Origin: Pantoea sp. Ep11b
GTDB lineage: Bacteria; Pseudomonadota; Gammaproteobacteria; Enterobacterales; Enterobacteriaceae
Direction of reading: 5' to 3'
Assembly: GCF_040783975.1 (NCBI RefSeq)
Contig: NZ_CP160631.1
Span: 930,001-994,000, forward strand
DNA length: 64,000 nt
Shown: positions 25,313-34,281 of the stretch, piece after piece
How the letters are laid out: each line of letters begins with the position of its first letter
How positions within the stretch are numbered: position 1 is the first letter of the stretch
The notes under the pieces: generated by a model
Database searches by the model: none
The model's input: only the letters and a program-made list of their open reading frames with translations
What the model was told of the DNA's origin: nothing
Translations under genes and position numbers: made by a program

Positions 25313-26278
25313 ATGCAGAGTGAATCCTATGGTTTACTGGCGGTTGATAAGCAGGGCAATCGCGTCCTGTTCCTGAATCCGGAGACGTTCGCTGTCGAGC
25401 GGGAACTGAACGCGTTTCCGCCACGCCCCCATGAACTGCTGATGCTGGCGCCGTGGGGAAAAGCCTATGTGCCGATCTATGGTGACGGCGTTCACGGCAA
25501 TAATCCGCATCCGGGGCATAAGATCGCGATTATCGATTTACAGCATCGGGCGATCAGTGGCTTTATCGATCTGTCGCCGCTGCGGGCCCCGCACAGCGGA
25601 CAGCTGGGACGGGATGGCAAAGTCTATCTCTGCTGTGAGCAGAGCGCCGCCGTCGCGGTGATCGATCCGCTGACCGACAGCGTGGAAAAAGTGATTCCCA
25701 TCCCTTCGCACAACGCCCATCGTCTGACGCTGTCACCCAGCGGGCGCAAACTGTTCACCGATAACGAAGAGGATGCGACCATCACCGTGGTGGATCTCTG
25801 TGAAGCAGAGGGGCGGGTCATCGATACCATCCTGCTGCCCGGCCCGATCGCGGGCATCGCCGCCTCGCCAAAACACCCCTATCTGGTTGCCAGCGCGGCC
25901 GATGCGCCACTGCTCTACGTGATTGACCGGCAAAGCCACCGTATCCGCCAGCGCCTGACGCTGCCGGGCCATCAGCAGCCCTGCCAGGTGGTGCGCTTCA
26001 GTGCAGACGGGGAGCAGCTGGTGGCGATAGGCGACCAGGAGCCGCTGGTGACGCTGTTTGACGATCTGCTGAATCCACTCGGTGATATCAGCACGGGCCG
26101 CATGCCGATGGATGGATGCTTCACTCCCGACAGGCAGCAGCTGCTGATTGCCAATCAGGGCGATGGCACGCTGAGCGTGATCGATCTGGCGCAGCGTAAA
26201 GTGATTGCCACGCCGCGTGTCGGCACCGGCTGTGAGGTACTGGGCTATTTTCCGCGCGGTCAGATAAACGGCCGATGA
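25313..26278 (+). CDS. YncE-like beta-propeller protein
   Basis: A 321-residue protein without a signal peptide. It is built from seven about 42-residue blades of YVTN/YncE type: YGLLAVDKQGNRVLFLNPET, KIAIIDLQHRAISGFIDL, AVAVIDPLTDSVEKVIPI, TITVVDLCEAEGRVIDTI, LYVIDRQSHRIRQRLTL and LSVIDLAQRKVIATPRV are visible blade edges. E. coli YncE is periplasmic, whereas this one looks cytoplasmic, so it is a different branch. The function is not known. Its 3' end overlaps the convergent histidine phosphatase gene by 19 bases. Confidence 0.8.
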   Translation: MQSESYGLLAVDKQGNRVLFLNPETFAVERELNAFPPRPHELLMLAPWGKAYVPIYGDGVHGNNPHPGHKIAIIDLQHRAISGFIDLSPLRAPHSGQLGRDGKVYLCCEQSAAVAVIDPLTDSVEKVIPIPSHNAHRLTLSPSGRKLFTDNEEDATITVVDLCEAEGRVIDTILLPGPIAGIAASPKHPYLVASAADAPLLYVIDRQSHRIRQRLTLPGHQQPCQVVRFSADGEQLVAIGDQEPLVTLFDDLLNPLGDISTGRMPMDGCFTPDRQQLLIANQGDGTLSVIDLAQRKVIATPRVGTGCEVLGYFPRGQINGR

Positions 26279-26814
26279 TAGATGGCGGAGCTCCAGTGAC
26301 GACTGCTGGCATGCTTCTCTGCCTGCCAGCCGCGCTTGCGTAATTCACGCGCGATCATCTTGTTCATGATGCCGTGGCCCAGCAGCAATACCGTGCCCCG
26401 CTGCGAGTGCGCAATCAGCTTCTCGGCCGCTGCCGAGGCCCGGCTGCGGGCATGTTGCAGTGACTCCGCTTCACCCGCATAGCCGCAGAGCCATAACAGG
26501 CGCAGCAGGGCCAGCCAGCATACCGTGGGCAGTTCCAGCGCGCCGCTTCGCAGCAGAGGGACAGCGACTTCGCTGAACAGCGCATCAATCTCATGCGGCT
26601 GCAGCCCGAGCTGTCTCAGGGAAGACTGCGCGCGGGGCAGGGGACTACAGACTACCACCGTAGCCTGACGTGCAATGGCCAGGCTACGCGGTGGCGGGCC
26701 ATCCGTAACCTGTGACTGATCATAGGCTTCGCACCAGTCTGCCAGCGCCTGTACACTCTGGCGGCCCGTTGCCTGGTGATCGGGTTTACCGTGTCGCATC
26801 AGAATAATTGTCAT
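26260..26814 (-). CDS. Histidine phosphatase family protein
   Basis: A 184-residue phosphoglycerate-mutase-like phosphatase. The catalytic RHG motif is MRHGKPD near the N-terminus (His8), and the second catalytic His lies in LLLGHGIMNKMIARELRK. SPLPRAQSSLRQLG provides the arginine of the phosphate pocket. The short form without a large cap suggests a small-molecule or phosphoprotein phosphatase of SixA/CobC type, but the substrate cannot be told. It converges on and overlaps the beta-propeller gene by 19 bases. Confidence 0.85.
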   Translation of the reverse strand: MTIILMRHGKPDHQATGRQSVQALADWCEAYDQSQVTDGPPPRSLAIARQATVVVCSPLPRAQSSLRQLGLQPHEIDALFSEVAVPLLRSGALELPTVCWLALLRLLWLCGYAGEAESLQHARSRASAAAEKLIAHSQRGTVLLLGHGIMNKMIARELRKRGWQAEKHASSRHWSSAIYHRPFI

Positions 26815-27108
26815 CGCATCTCTGTCCGGCTTTTTGCTCAGGGTAACGCATTGTCCCTCCTTACACCGACTTTTCAGAATAAACGTGATGTGTCATCTCA
26901 GGGTCACAAACCTGTGCGACAACAGAACGCGATGAAAGGCGCCTCGCCTGCCTTCTGCCGCTTAATGATTAGCGAAAATGGTAACTTGCTGCCGGGAGTG
27001 ATCTTTTTTTATGCGATTCGGCGTAGTTAACTGGCTGAATTTGCGATAAAAATATGTGGTGACGGAAAGTGATAGTGAAATTTTACTAACAATTTTCGAC
27101 CAAATCTC

Positions 27109-27136
27109 TTGATTTATCTACGCGCGTAGATACACT
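27109..27136 (+). promoter_or_regulatory. Promoter with LacI-type palindromic operator
   Basis: TTGATT (27109-27114) and TACACT (27131-27136) are plausible -35 and -10 boxes, 16 bases apart. The spacer is filled by the perfect 18-bp palindrome TATCTACGCGCGTAGATA (27115-27132), which has the central CG typical of LacI-family operators. The operon downstream encodes a LacI regulator. Binding would exclude RNA polymerase. A second short dyad GTGCAT-G-ATGCAC lies at 27159-27171. Confidence 0.65.
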
Positions 27137-27397
27137 GGCTCCCCAGTGATTGCTCACGGTGCATGATGCACAGTCGGCGCCATTGATTGTTAAGTTACAT
27201 TCGTTCAGTTTAAGCGACCGGTCAAAAATAGATCGGCGGGGCAGAACGATGAATACGATTCCAACACCAGGGGATCCTTTAACCTTTCATCATGGTTAGT
27301 CAACTGAACGTCACTGCCGGGGGAATTCCGCTTTGATAAGGGAATCGACCCAGGGAGGGGCGTTTATCGATCTGCATACGCATTCAGGGATAGGATT
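27137..27397 (+). other. Long 5' leader of the MHS transporter operon
   Basis: About 250 bases lie between the predicted transcription start and the transporter ATG. It contains a 16-codon mini-ORF (27249-27299, MNTIPTPGDPLTFHHG) with only a weak Shine-Dalgarno, and several short inverted repeats. No known riboswitch class was recognised. The adjoining 26815-27108 stretch shows no gene. Confidence 0.35.
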
Positions 27398-28786
27398 ATG
27401 ACGGCACACGACTCCGTTAAGCAGCAGACATCACTGTCATCACCTTCAGCCGCCGATGAGCGGTTTAATACCTCTTCTGGCCGCAAAGATTTCTGGCGTG
27501 CCACATTCTCATGCTGGCTGGGCACGGCGATGGAGTACGCAGATTTTGCGCTCTATGGGCTGGCTGCCGGTATTATCTTTGGCGATGTTTTCTTTCCGGA
27601 ATCGACACCCGCGATGGCGCTGCTCTCGAGCTTTGCCACCTGGTCAGTGGGATTTGTGGCCCGGCCCATCGGCGCCCTCTTTTTCGGCTGGCTCGGTGAC
27701 CGCAAGGGACGCAAGGTGGTGATGATCACGACCATCATTCTGATGGGCGCTTCCACCACCTTTATCGGCTTAATCCCGGGTTATGCCACCATCGGCGTCT
27801 GGGCGCCCGCCTGTCTGGTGCTGCTGCGCTTTACACAGGGGTTCGGCGCGGGCGCAGAGCTCTCCGGCGGAACGGTGATGCTGGGCGAATATGCGCCGAC
27901 CGCGCGCCGCGGGCTGGTCTCATCCGTGATTGCGCTGGGTTCCAACAGCGGCACGCTGCTGGCTTCTCTGGTCTGGCTGCTGGTGGTACAGATGGATCAG
28001 CAGAGCCTGCTGGAGTGGGGCTGGCGTATTCCTTTCCTCAGCAGCGCCCTGATTGCGCTGGTTGCGTTGTGGATCCGGCGTCATCTGCGCGAAACGCCCG
28101 TGTTTGAGCGCAGAAAAGCGGAGATGGAAGCGGAACGTGCGGGCGTACTGGCCGCGCCGCTGATCGATGAGCGGCCCTTCTTTCAGCGCACCCGTGCGTT
28201 CTGGACCATGGTTGGACTGCGCATCGGAGAAAACGGCCCCTCTTATCTGGCGCAGGGCTTTATTGTGGGTTACGTCGCGAAGGTGCTGCTGGTCGATAAG
28301 TCTGTGCCGACTACCGCTGTGTTTCTGGCGTCCCTGCTGGGCTTCCTGATCATTCCTTTTGCGGGCTGGCTCTCGGATCGCTTTGGTCGCCGGATCGTCT
28401 ATCGGGTGTTCTGTCTGTTACTGATGGCCTACGCCTGGCCCGCCTTTACGTTGCTGGACACGCGTGAGCCGATGCTGGTGATCCCGGTGATTGTGGTCGG
28501 CATGGCGCTGGCGTCGCTGGGCATTTTTGGTGTACAGGCGGCCTGGGGTGTTGAGATGTTCGGCGTGCACCATCGCTATACCAAAATGGCGGTGGCCAAA
28601 GAGCTGGGCTCAATTTTATCGGGTGGCACAGCACCGCTGATTGCCGCTGCTATGCTCTCTTATACCGGCCACTGGTGGCCTGTCGCGGTCTATTTCTCGG
28701 GAATGGCCGCCATAGGATTCTTCACCACCTTTGTGGCGCCTGAGACCCGAGGGCGAAATCTCAATTTGCCTGAAGATGCCATCTAG
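27398..28786 (+). CDS. MFS transporter, metabolite:H+ symporter (MHS) family
   Basis: A 462-residue inner-membrane protein with 12 predicted helices. MHS-family signatures are present: ATFSCWLGTAMEYADFALYG in helix 1, the RPIGALFFGWLGDRKGRKVV loop between helices 2 and 3, and ELSGGTVMLGEYAPTARRG. The hydrophilic N-terminal 35 residues are cytoplasmic. Relatives carry organic acids, osmolytes or shikimate. Here the gene is followed by LacI and nucleoside hydrolase genes, so the substrate may be a nucleoside or related riboside. A terminator-like hairpin lies between this gene and lacI. Confidence 0.88.
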   Translation: MTAHDSVKQQTSLSSPSAADERFNTSSGRKDFWRATFSCWLGTAMEYADFALYGLAAGIIFGDVFFPESTPAMALLSSFATWSVGFVARPIGALFFGWLGDRKGRKVVMITTIILMGASTTFIGLIPGYATIGVWAPACLVLLRFTQGFGAGAELSGGTVMLGEYAPTARRGLVSSVIALGSNSGTLLASLVWLLVVQMDQQSLLEWGWRIPFLSSALIALVALWIRRHLRETPVFERRKAEMEAERAGVLAAPLIDERPFFQRTRAFWTMVGLRIGENGPSYLAQGFIVGYVAKVLLVDKSVPTTAVFLASLLGFLIIPFAGWLSDRFGRRIVYRVFCLLLMAYAWPAFTLLDTREPMLVIPVIVVGMALASLGIFGVQAAWGVEMFGVHHRYTKMAVAKELGSILSGGTAPLIAAAMLSYTGHWWPVAVYFSGMAAIGFFTTFVAPETRGRNLNLPEDAI

Positions 28787-28829
28787 ATTCGTCTGTGCAG
28801 GCTATCTGTCAGGATCGGGTGAAAAGCAG

Positions 28830-28858
28830 CAGGCCGTGTAATGCGGCCTGTTTTTTTT
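28830..28858 (+). terminator. Terminator between MHS transporter and LacI regulator
   Basis: Stem CAGGCCG / CGGCCTG, 7-base loop, then eight T. It ends just before the Shine-Dalgarno of the regulator, so it probably attenuates transcription into the last two genes instead of fully separating them. Confidence 0.8.
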
Positions 28859-28873
28859 ATGGAGGAATATGAT

Positions 28874-29896
28874 GTGCCTAAGTCGTTAACGGGAAAAGTG
28901 ACCCGCAGTGAAGTGGCGAAAGCGGCAGGCACGTCAGTGGCAGTCGTCAGTTATGTCATTAATAACGGACCCCGCCCGGTGGCCGAAGCGACCCGTCAGC
29001 GCGTGCTGGACGCGATAAAAGCGACCGGTTACCGGCCCAATGCGGCTGCCCGCGCACTGGCCTCCGGCAACACCAAAACCTTTGGTCTGGTGGTGCCTAA
29101 CATCGGTAATCCTTTTGTGGCTTCCATGGCGCACATGCTGCTGCAGGAGTCGATGAATCACGGTCACGTCATGCTACTGGGTGATGCCGGGGACGATCGC
29201 AAGCGCGAACTGGAATTGATTCAGGGGCTGCTGAATCGGCAGGTCGATGGACTGTTTTACAACAGCGTGGATCGCCACCCTTATATCGATCTGATTAAAG
29301 CCAGCGGAACGCCACTGGTCATGCTGGAGCGGGTTGAGCCTCAGCCCGGCGTCAATATGCTGCGGGTTAATGAGCGTCAGGCTGCCTGGCAGGTAACGGC
29401 ACATCTGCTGAGCCACGGTTATCAGCAGGTCGGCATCATCAGTGGTCCGGTAGAGATGCTTAACGCGCAGGATCGTATTCAGGGCTGGCGCGATGCCATG
29501 GCGGATCGCGGTCTGCCCGTCGATGAGTCGCTGATGTTTCCGGCCAGCTATACCCCACAGGGCGGATATGGCGCGGCTCAGACCATGATCGCCCGACGCT
29601 GCGTGCCCCGGGCGCTGTTTGCCAGCAATGAGGGGCAGGCGATTGGCGCGCTGCGCGCCTTTTCCGAACATCAGATCCGGGTGCCGCAGGATGTGGCGCT
29701 GGTATGCTTCAACGGCACTAATCACTCATCATTTCACGTTCCGACATTAACCACTGTACGCCAGCCTCTGCGTGAGATGGCCCGCTCCGCTATTCATATG
29801 CTGAAAGAGGGGCAGAGTGAAGCCCAGCTAAAGGAGTTTCCACACTATCTTGAAATCGGTGAATCCTGCGGCTGTCAGCCGCAAAGTCAGAGTTAA
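28874..29896 (+). CDS. LacI-family transcriptional regulator
   Basis: A 340-residue regulator. The HTH is VTRSEVAKAAGTSVAVVSYV with hinge RPNAAARALASGNTKTFGLV, followed by a periplasmic-binding-like effector domain (VDGLFYNSVDR, GYQQVGIISGP, RALFASNEGQAIGALRA, VALVCFNGT). GTG 28874 is chosen as start because GGAGGA lies 7 bases upstream; an earlier in-frame ATG at 28859 sits inside the terminator T run. It is flanked by the transporter and the nucleoside hydrolase and presumably senses a nucleoside or its product. The 18-bp palindrome at 27115 is the predicted operator. Confidence 0.9.
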   Translation: MPKSLTGKVTRSEVAKAAGTSVAVVSYVINNGPRPVAEATRQRVLDAIKATGYRPNAAARALASGNTKTFGLVVPNIGNPFVASMAHMLLQESMNHGHVMLLGDAGDDRKRELELIQGLLNRQVDGLFYNSVDRHPYIDLIKASGTPLVMLERVEPQPGVNMLRVNERQAAWQVTAHLLSHGYQQVGIISGPVEMLNAQDRIQGWRDAMADRGLPVDESLMFPASYTPQGGYGAAQTMIARRCVPRALFASNEGQAIGALRAFSEHQIRVPQDVALVCFNGTNHSSFHVPTLTTVRQPLREMARSAIHMLKEGQSEAQLKEFPHYLEIGESCGCQPQSQS

Positions 29897-29907
29897 ATTA
29901 TAAAAAC

Positions 29908-30894
29908 ATGAAAAGAATCATTATTGACTGCGATCCCGGTAATGGGATTGCAGGTGCCAACACCGACGATGGGCTGGCGATTGCGCTGGCCTTAGCTTCA
30001 CCCGGACTATCGCTGGAATTGATCACCACCGTGGCCGGTAATACGCCCTGTGACGTGGGTGCGCGCGTTGCCAAAGATCTGATTGTCCGGCTGGGATTAA
30101 CCATTCCGGTCGTTCAGGGAGCGCCCCGAGCCCTGCAGGAAGATCCTGCGCCGTGGCGGGAAACGCTGGATAACCGGGTGAATCAGCTTGCGCTCAATTC
30201 ACTCTGGCAGGATGTGCCGCAACCAGCGGCGCTCACGGCCGATGCCTTCGATGCCGCCGACGCGATCGGCAGACTGATTTGTGATAATCCGGGTGAGATT
30301 ACCCTGGTCGCGATTGGCCCGCTGACGAACGTGGCGCTGGCGATGCAGCGTTATCCTGCGATGGCCGAATCGGTCGCCGAGATTGTGATTATGGGCGGCG
30401 TATTTGCGCTGGATGATTACATCAAAGACACCAACTTTGGTCTGGACCCGGAGGCGGCGCATCAGGTACTGCACAGCGGGGCGGCCGTCACGCTGGTGCC
30501 GATGGACGCCACAACACAGACGCTGCTCACTCAGCAGGATCTGACTCGTCTGACCGCAGTGGACCATCCGCTGACCGCTTTTGTGCGCGATACGTTGCGG
30601 CCCTGGATCGACTATTCGATAGCGACCCGGCAGCTTGCGGGATGCTGGATCCACGATGCGCTGGTGATCGCCTGGCTGCTGAATCAGCGCGTCGCGTCAG
30701 GCATTGATTACCAGGTCGATATCGAACTGCGGCCGGGTGCAACGCGCGGTAAAAGCTGGCGTTACCGGCAGCCGCTCCGGCTGAAGGTGGGCGTGCCTGA
30801 ACAGTGTGGCGCATCGGTGCATGTGCTGCATCGGGTGGATAACGCGCTGCTGCTGTCGATCATCGAAGAGGCATTCAGACGCCTGAAAGCCTGA
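29908..30894 (+). CDS. Inosine/uridine-preferring-type nucleoside hydrolase
   Basis: A 328-residue enzyme splitting N-ribosides into base and ribose. The calcium-binding N-terminus reads IIIDCDPGN then NTDDGLAIALAL; family members usually have DxDxGxDD, so the insertion GIAGAN between the two Asp clusters is unusual. The blocks TTVAGN, LVAIGPLTNVALAMQRYP, EIVIMGGVF, NFGLDPEAAHQVL and WIHDALVIAWLL (catalytic-region His) are all present. It begins 11 bases after the lacI stop without a strong Shine-Dalgarno, suggesting coupling. Substrate range (pyrimidine, purine or unusual riboside) cannot be decided. Confidence 0.87.
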   Translation: MKRIIIDCDPGNGIAGANTDDGLAIALALASPGLSLELITTVAGNTPCDVGARVAKDLIVRLGLTIPVVQGAPRALQEDPAPWRETLDNRVNQLALNSLWQDVPQPAALTADAFDAADAIGRLICDNPGEITLVAIGPLTNVALAMQRYPAMAESVAEIVIMGGVFALDDYIKDTNFGLDPEAAHQVLHSGAAVTLVPMDATTQTLLTQQDLTRLTAVDHPLTAFVRDTLRPWIDYSIATRQLAGCWIHDALVIAWLLNQRVASGIDYQVDIELRPGATRGKSWRYRQPLRLKVGVPEQCGASVHVLHRVDNALLLSIIEEAFRRLKA

Positions 30895-31033
30895 TCCGCC
30901 AGGGCGCGCTTACCCGACAGCGGGCTGCGCCGGATTGGGCTTCGGCCCACGGCGCGGTTCCGCTGGTCCGTTCAGGTTAACTGGCGGTCAGCGGCATGAT
31001 TTCGCAGGCAGAAAGGGCAGGCGAGATCCGGGG

Positions 31034-31498
31034 TCAGATCACTTCGCAGACGTCGATCCAGCGGGCGTTTGTCAGTTCAGCCATCTGCTGGGGCGAGATG
31101 CGCACGGCGCTGTGGATTGCACCCGCAGCGGGCAGAACTTCGTCGAAACTGCGCAGTGAAACATCACAGTAGACGGTCAGCGGATTCTCCAGACCAAATG
31201 GACAGACGCCGCCCACCGGATGGCCGGTCCAGTTAATCACCTCATCGACGCTCAGCATTCGTGCCTTCGCCCCGAGTGCTGCTTTCAGCTTGCGATTATC
31301 CAGTCGGGCATCGCCTCGCGTCACAATCAGTACCACATCGTTTTTCACTTTCAGCGACAGCGTTTTGGCAATCTCTCCCGGTGTCACGCCGTGGGCGCGG
31401 GCAGCCATGCTGACCGTTGCGGTGCTCCCGGCCAGTTCAATAATTTCAATTTCAGGGGCGTGTTCGGCGAAGAACTGGCGCACGGACTCCAGACTCAT
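31034..31498 (-). CDS. YbaK/EbsC-type aminoacyl-tRNA deacylase
   Basis: A 154-residue editing-domain protein of the YbaK/ProX superfamily, which hydrolyses mischarged aminoacyl-tRNA. The characteristic strands are TPGEIAKTLSLKVKNDVVLI, the LDNRKLKAALGAKARMLS region with catalytic Lys, and HPVGGVCPFGL. The start is placed at Met 31498 (MSLESVRQF) because GGAGA lies 6 bases upstream; the longer reading adds 13 unsupported residues. Substrate specificity is unclear. Solitary gene. Confidence 0.88.
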   Translation of the reverse strand: MSLESVRQFFAEHAPEIEIIELAGSTATVSMAARAHGVTPGEIAKTLSLKVKNDVVLIVTRGDARLDNRKLKAALGAKARMLSVDEVINWTGHPVGGVCPFGLENPLTVYCDVSLRSFDEVLPAAGAIHSAVRISPQQMAELTNARWIDVCEVI

Positions 31499-31592
31499 CT
31501 TTTTCTCCAGGCTGATCGAAGGCGTAAAAATTGCCACAAGCCTCAGTGCCTGTAAACGAGATAAACGGAGAATTCGCGGGAATTAACCCTGT

Positions 31593-32387
31593 TTAGTTAC
31601 CGCTCAGCGTGCAGTTGCCGCATTGTTCGACATCAGGGATACGATAACGCTGGCAGCAGCTGCGACGAACCAGTTCACCGTTGCGCGGGATCATGGTGCG
31701 GTAGAGCGGGTTCTCGCTGCCATCCAGCAGCCGCTGACTGAAGAACAGCGCCTGCTCCAGCTGCAGTACCTGCGCCTCATCGATCTGGCTTTTCAGCTCG
31801 CCCAGGAACCACTGGAATGAGTAGCCCATGTTATTCCAGATCAGACGGGCGTTGATGTCGCCATGCTGCGTGATCCCGTTCACCGCCGGAATAAGATGCT
31901 GCTGAATCAGCCGGTCAATGCGCTGATGAGGGTTCAGATAGCGCGCTTCCTCATCCTCCTGCACATCGATCCAGAACGTCGCCGGATGGCCATGCTGATG
32001 GAAGCCGACGCGGATATGCTCTGGCGAGCAGTCCAGTGCGCGCGACTCCTGCAGCAGCGCCATCATCAGCGGCGGCAGCAGCAGACCAAAATACCATTGC
32101 GCCCAGAGTGACAGCACCGGCTTCGCTTCCCGTACCGCATCGGGATGATCGCGATAAAGATAATCGCTGTAGCGCTGGATAAGCGGGGTAAAGCGGGCGG
32201 CCTGGGACCACGCGGCGAGGGTCAGCGTGTCATGCGGCGCAGGCTGACTGAACTTTGTTGATTCAAGCAGATAGCTACGCTGCTGTTGCAGTTGCTCATG
32301 CAGACTTTCCGCCAGTGGACGGTCGTTCTGCCGGAAGATCATCGACTGAGCGCGAAAACGCGGTTCCTGAACTGAAGCGGTTGCCAT
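31593..32387 (-). CDS. fhuF: Ferric siderophore reductase
   Basis: A 264-residue cytoplasmic iron-sulfur protein orthologous to E. coli FhuF, which reduces iron in imported hydroxamate siderophores. The C-terminal cysteine motif RSCCQRYRIPDVEQCGNCTL (CC-x10-C-x2-C) binds the unusual 2Fe-2S cluster. The central block LWAQWYFGLLLPPLMMALLQ also matches. Met 32387 is chosen because E. coli FhuF starts at the same point; the 41 extra upstream codons run into the Fur box. Iron regulation is predicted from that Fur site. In E. coli the gene is also next to yjjZ and leuVPQ. Confidence 0.93.
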   Translation of the reverse strand: MATASVQEPRFRAQSMIFRQNDRPLAESLHEQLQQQRSYLLESTKFSQPAPHDTLTLAAWSQAARFTPLIQRYSDYLYRDHPDAVREAKPVLSLWAQWYFGLLLPPLMMALLQESRALDCSPEHIRVGFHQHGHPATFWIDVQEDEEARYLNPHQRIDRLIQQHLIPAVNGITQHGDINARLIWNNMGYSFQWFLGELKSQIDEAQVLQLEQALFFSQRLLDGSENPLYRTMIPRNGELVRRSCCQRYRIPDVEQCGNCTLSGN

Positions 32388-32416
32388 GACGACTCGCGAA
32401 ACGTGTAGATAAGAAA

Positions 32417-32435
32417 GCAAATGATAATCGTTATT
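32417..32435 (-). promoter_or_regulatory. Fur box upstream of fhuF
   Basis: GCAAATGATAATCGTTATT matches the 19-bp Fur consensus GATAATGATAATCATTATC at 15 positions, including the uninterrupted core ATGATAATC. It lies 30 bases upstream of the fhuF start, where a promoter is expected, predicting repression by Fe-Fur. Confidence 0.85.
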
Positions 32436-32558
32436 GATTAACTCTACAAGTCGCGCAAAAAATCTTCTGCTGGCGGAGAGAGGCGCAGGCGAAGTCGGGG
32501 GGATCAGCACGGACAGGGCAGGGCCTGTCGCGGCGTCACCTCTTTATAATCAGCGTAA

Positions 32559-33656
32559 TCAGGTCGGTTCGCTGGCGGTCTGTTGCGGTTGCCGTGGGAG
32601 ATCTTCCCAGGCGAGGATAGTATTCCGCCCCTGATTTTTAGCCAGGTAGAGCGCGCTGTCAGCATTGGCGACGGCCTGATCAAATTCATCATCATAAACG
32701 GGCGCGATGCCGGCGCTGATGGTGACGTGGGTCGAAACGGTTTCGTTGAAAAGATGGGGAATTTCTAAATCCACCACGTACTGGCGGATGCGCTCAGCCA
32801 GTTTCAGGGCAATCGAGCTGTTGACGTTGGTCATCAGCACCAGAAACTCTTCGCCGCCATAGCGGGTGACGACATCGCGTGAGCGCACCGCATCACGAAT
32901 CGCGACAGAGACGCGCGCCAGCGCCTGGTCACCCATCGCATGCCCGTAGTTATCGTTGTAGGCTTTGAAGTGATCGATATCCAGCAGCAGCACATAGTGG
33001 CTGCCCGCGTGATTCTTCAGAATATTATCGAGCCGGTTCTTCAGGCCACGACGATTATAGAGCCCGGTCAGCGGGTCGAGCATACTGAGATCGCTGAAGG
33101 TCTCTTTCTCTTCATAGAGCTGATGCATCAGGCGCAGGGTAAAATTGTCGGCGCGTCGGCGCATCAGATGCTGAAGCGAAAAACCGATTAACGGCAGGGC
33201 AATGGTCAGCAGAATCAGCGGCAGATGTTGCGCATTGTCGAGCAGCACCACAGTCAGCACCGGCGGGGTAACGTGCAGCCAGAATGCCGCCAGATAATCA
33301 CTCAGGGCGATGGCACTGATAAATAACAGACTGATTAAGCTGATAATAAGAAAGCCCCCATCAAAATAGAATATCTGATGAAAGCGATAATTAATGTACC
33401 AGGCCCAGAGCACGCCGAGCAGTAACGCGGCGGGATTTAACAGGGGAAGTTTTGCTTTTGGCCAGATTAAATAGGTTATTAGCATGATGCCGCTGAATGC
33501 CATGATACAAATGAGCGGCAGCGTCGTATCACTCTTTCCGACGTTAATTACGGGCAGAAGAAAAAAGAGTGAAATGGCGATATTAAGAAACAGAAAAAGC
33601 ATAACCGACAGCCGGTATTTGCTCTGTTTAAGCTCTTCATATGATTGTAATTTCAT
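32559..33656 (-). CDS. Diguanylate cyclase (GGDEF) with membrane sensor
   Basis: A 365-residue inner-membrane enzyme making cyclic di-GMP from two GTP. Residues 1-160 contain about six hydrophobic helices (MASE-like sensor); residues about 195-350 are the GGDEF domain: DPLTGLYNRRGL, LLDIDHFKAYNDNYGHAMGD, catalytic GGEEF. An RSRD inhibitory site lies exactly five residues before GGEEF, so product inhibition is likely. Met 33656 is favoured over an upstream TTG that adds 13 residues. No EAL domain. The signal sensed is unknown; single-gene unit. Confidence 0.92.
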   Translation of the reverse strand: MKLQSYEELKQSKYRLSVMLFLFLNIAISLFFLLPVINVGKSDTTLPLICIMAFSGIMLITYLIWPKAKLPLLNPAALLLGVLWAWYINYRFHQIFYFDGGFLIISLISLLFISAIALSDYLAAFWLHVTPPVLTVVLLDNAQHLPLILLTIALPLIGFSLQHLMRRRADNFTLRLMHQLYEEKETFSDLSMLDPLTGLYNRRGLKNRLDNILKNHAGSHYVLLLDIDHFKAYNDNYGHAMGDQALARVSVAIRDAVRSRDVVTRYGGEEFLVLMTNVNSSIALKLAERIRQYVVDLEIPHLFNETVSTHVTISAGIAPVYDDEFDQAVANADSALYLAKNQGRNTILAWEDLPRQPQQTASEPT

Positions 33657-33875
33657 TATAAATACTCGCGGCGACCCTGAAATATCAAAGCGCAAGCCGG
33701 CAGAATAGCTTCTGCCAGTCAGATAATTATTGCTGTTATTAAAAATGTTATCGGCCGCAATCTAGCATTTTCCAACTGGTCTGTCATCTTCGGTGCGGCG
33801 CCAACAAAAACAGGCTGCACAGTGGCGAAAACTGCTCTATGATAATGGGAATGCTTATCATTTGAGGTTTCTGTC

Positions 33876-34160
33876 ATGGGAGTAGCGATTGTTGCGGCCT
33901 GCAGTCTGTGGGGCATCAGCCTGGCGCTGGGAAAGAAACTGGATAGTGCATGGGGCGTGTTGCTGCCCTGCATCGCGCTGCCGCTGTTTGCATTATGGGA
34001 ACCCGGCTTCAGTCAGTGGCGGATGGTGATGACCGTGGCGCTGCTGCTGACCGTCGTGATGCTGTTTAATCAGCGTCTGCGTCATTACCTGCTGCTGCCG
34101 TCGTGTCTGGTGTTAGCAGGGGGACTCGCGGCCGTCTCTGCAAATTTCCAGCTGCATTAA
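33876..34160 (+). CDS. yjjZ: DUF1435 small membrane protein (YjjZ-like)
   Basis: A 94-residue protein with three hydrophobic segments and the motifs LDSAWGVLLPCIALPLFAL and QRLRHYLLLPSCLVLAGG, matching the DUF1435 family to which E. coli YjjZ belongs. The position between fhuF and the leuVPQ tRNA genes is also that of yjjZ. GAGG lies 9 bases before ATG. The function is unknown; the E. coli gene is reported as iron-responsive, and a TGATAATGGGAATGCTTATC stretch just upstream (33840-33859) resembles a weak Fur site. Confidence 0.8.
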   Translation: MGVAIVAACSLWGISLALGKKLDSAWGVLLPCIALPLFALWEPGFSQWRMVMTVALLLTVVMLFNQRLRHYLLLPSCLVLAGGLAAVSANFQLH

Positions 34161-34281
34161 TGCTGTGGCGCGATTGAAAACCGTAACAGGGCGATGAATA
34201 ACAAACTAAGCGGAGAGAGTGAAACAGAAATACAGGGGAGAAGAGGAGTGGCCGGGAAACGACCTGAAGATTAGACAACGT

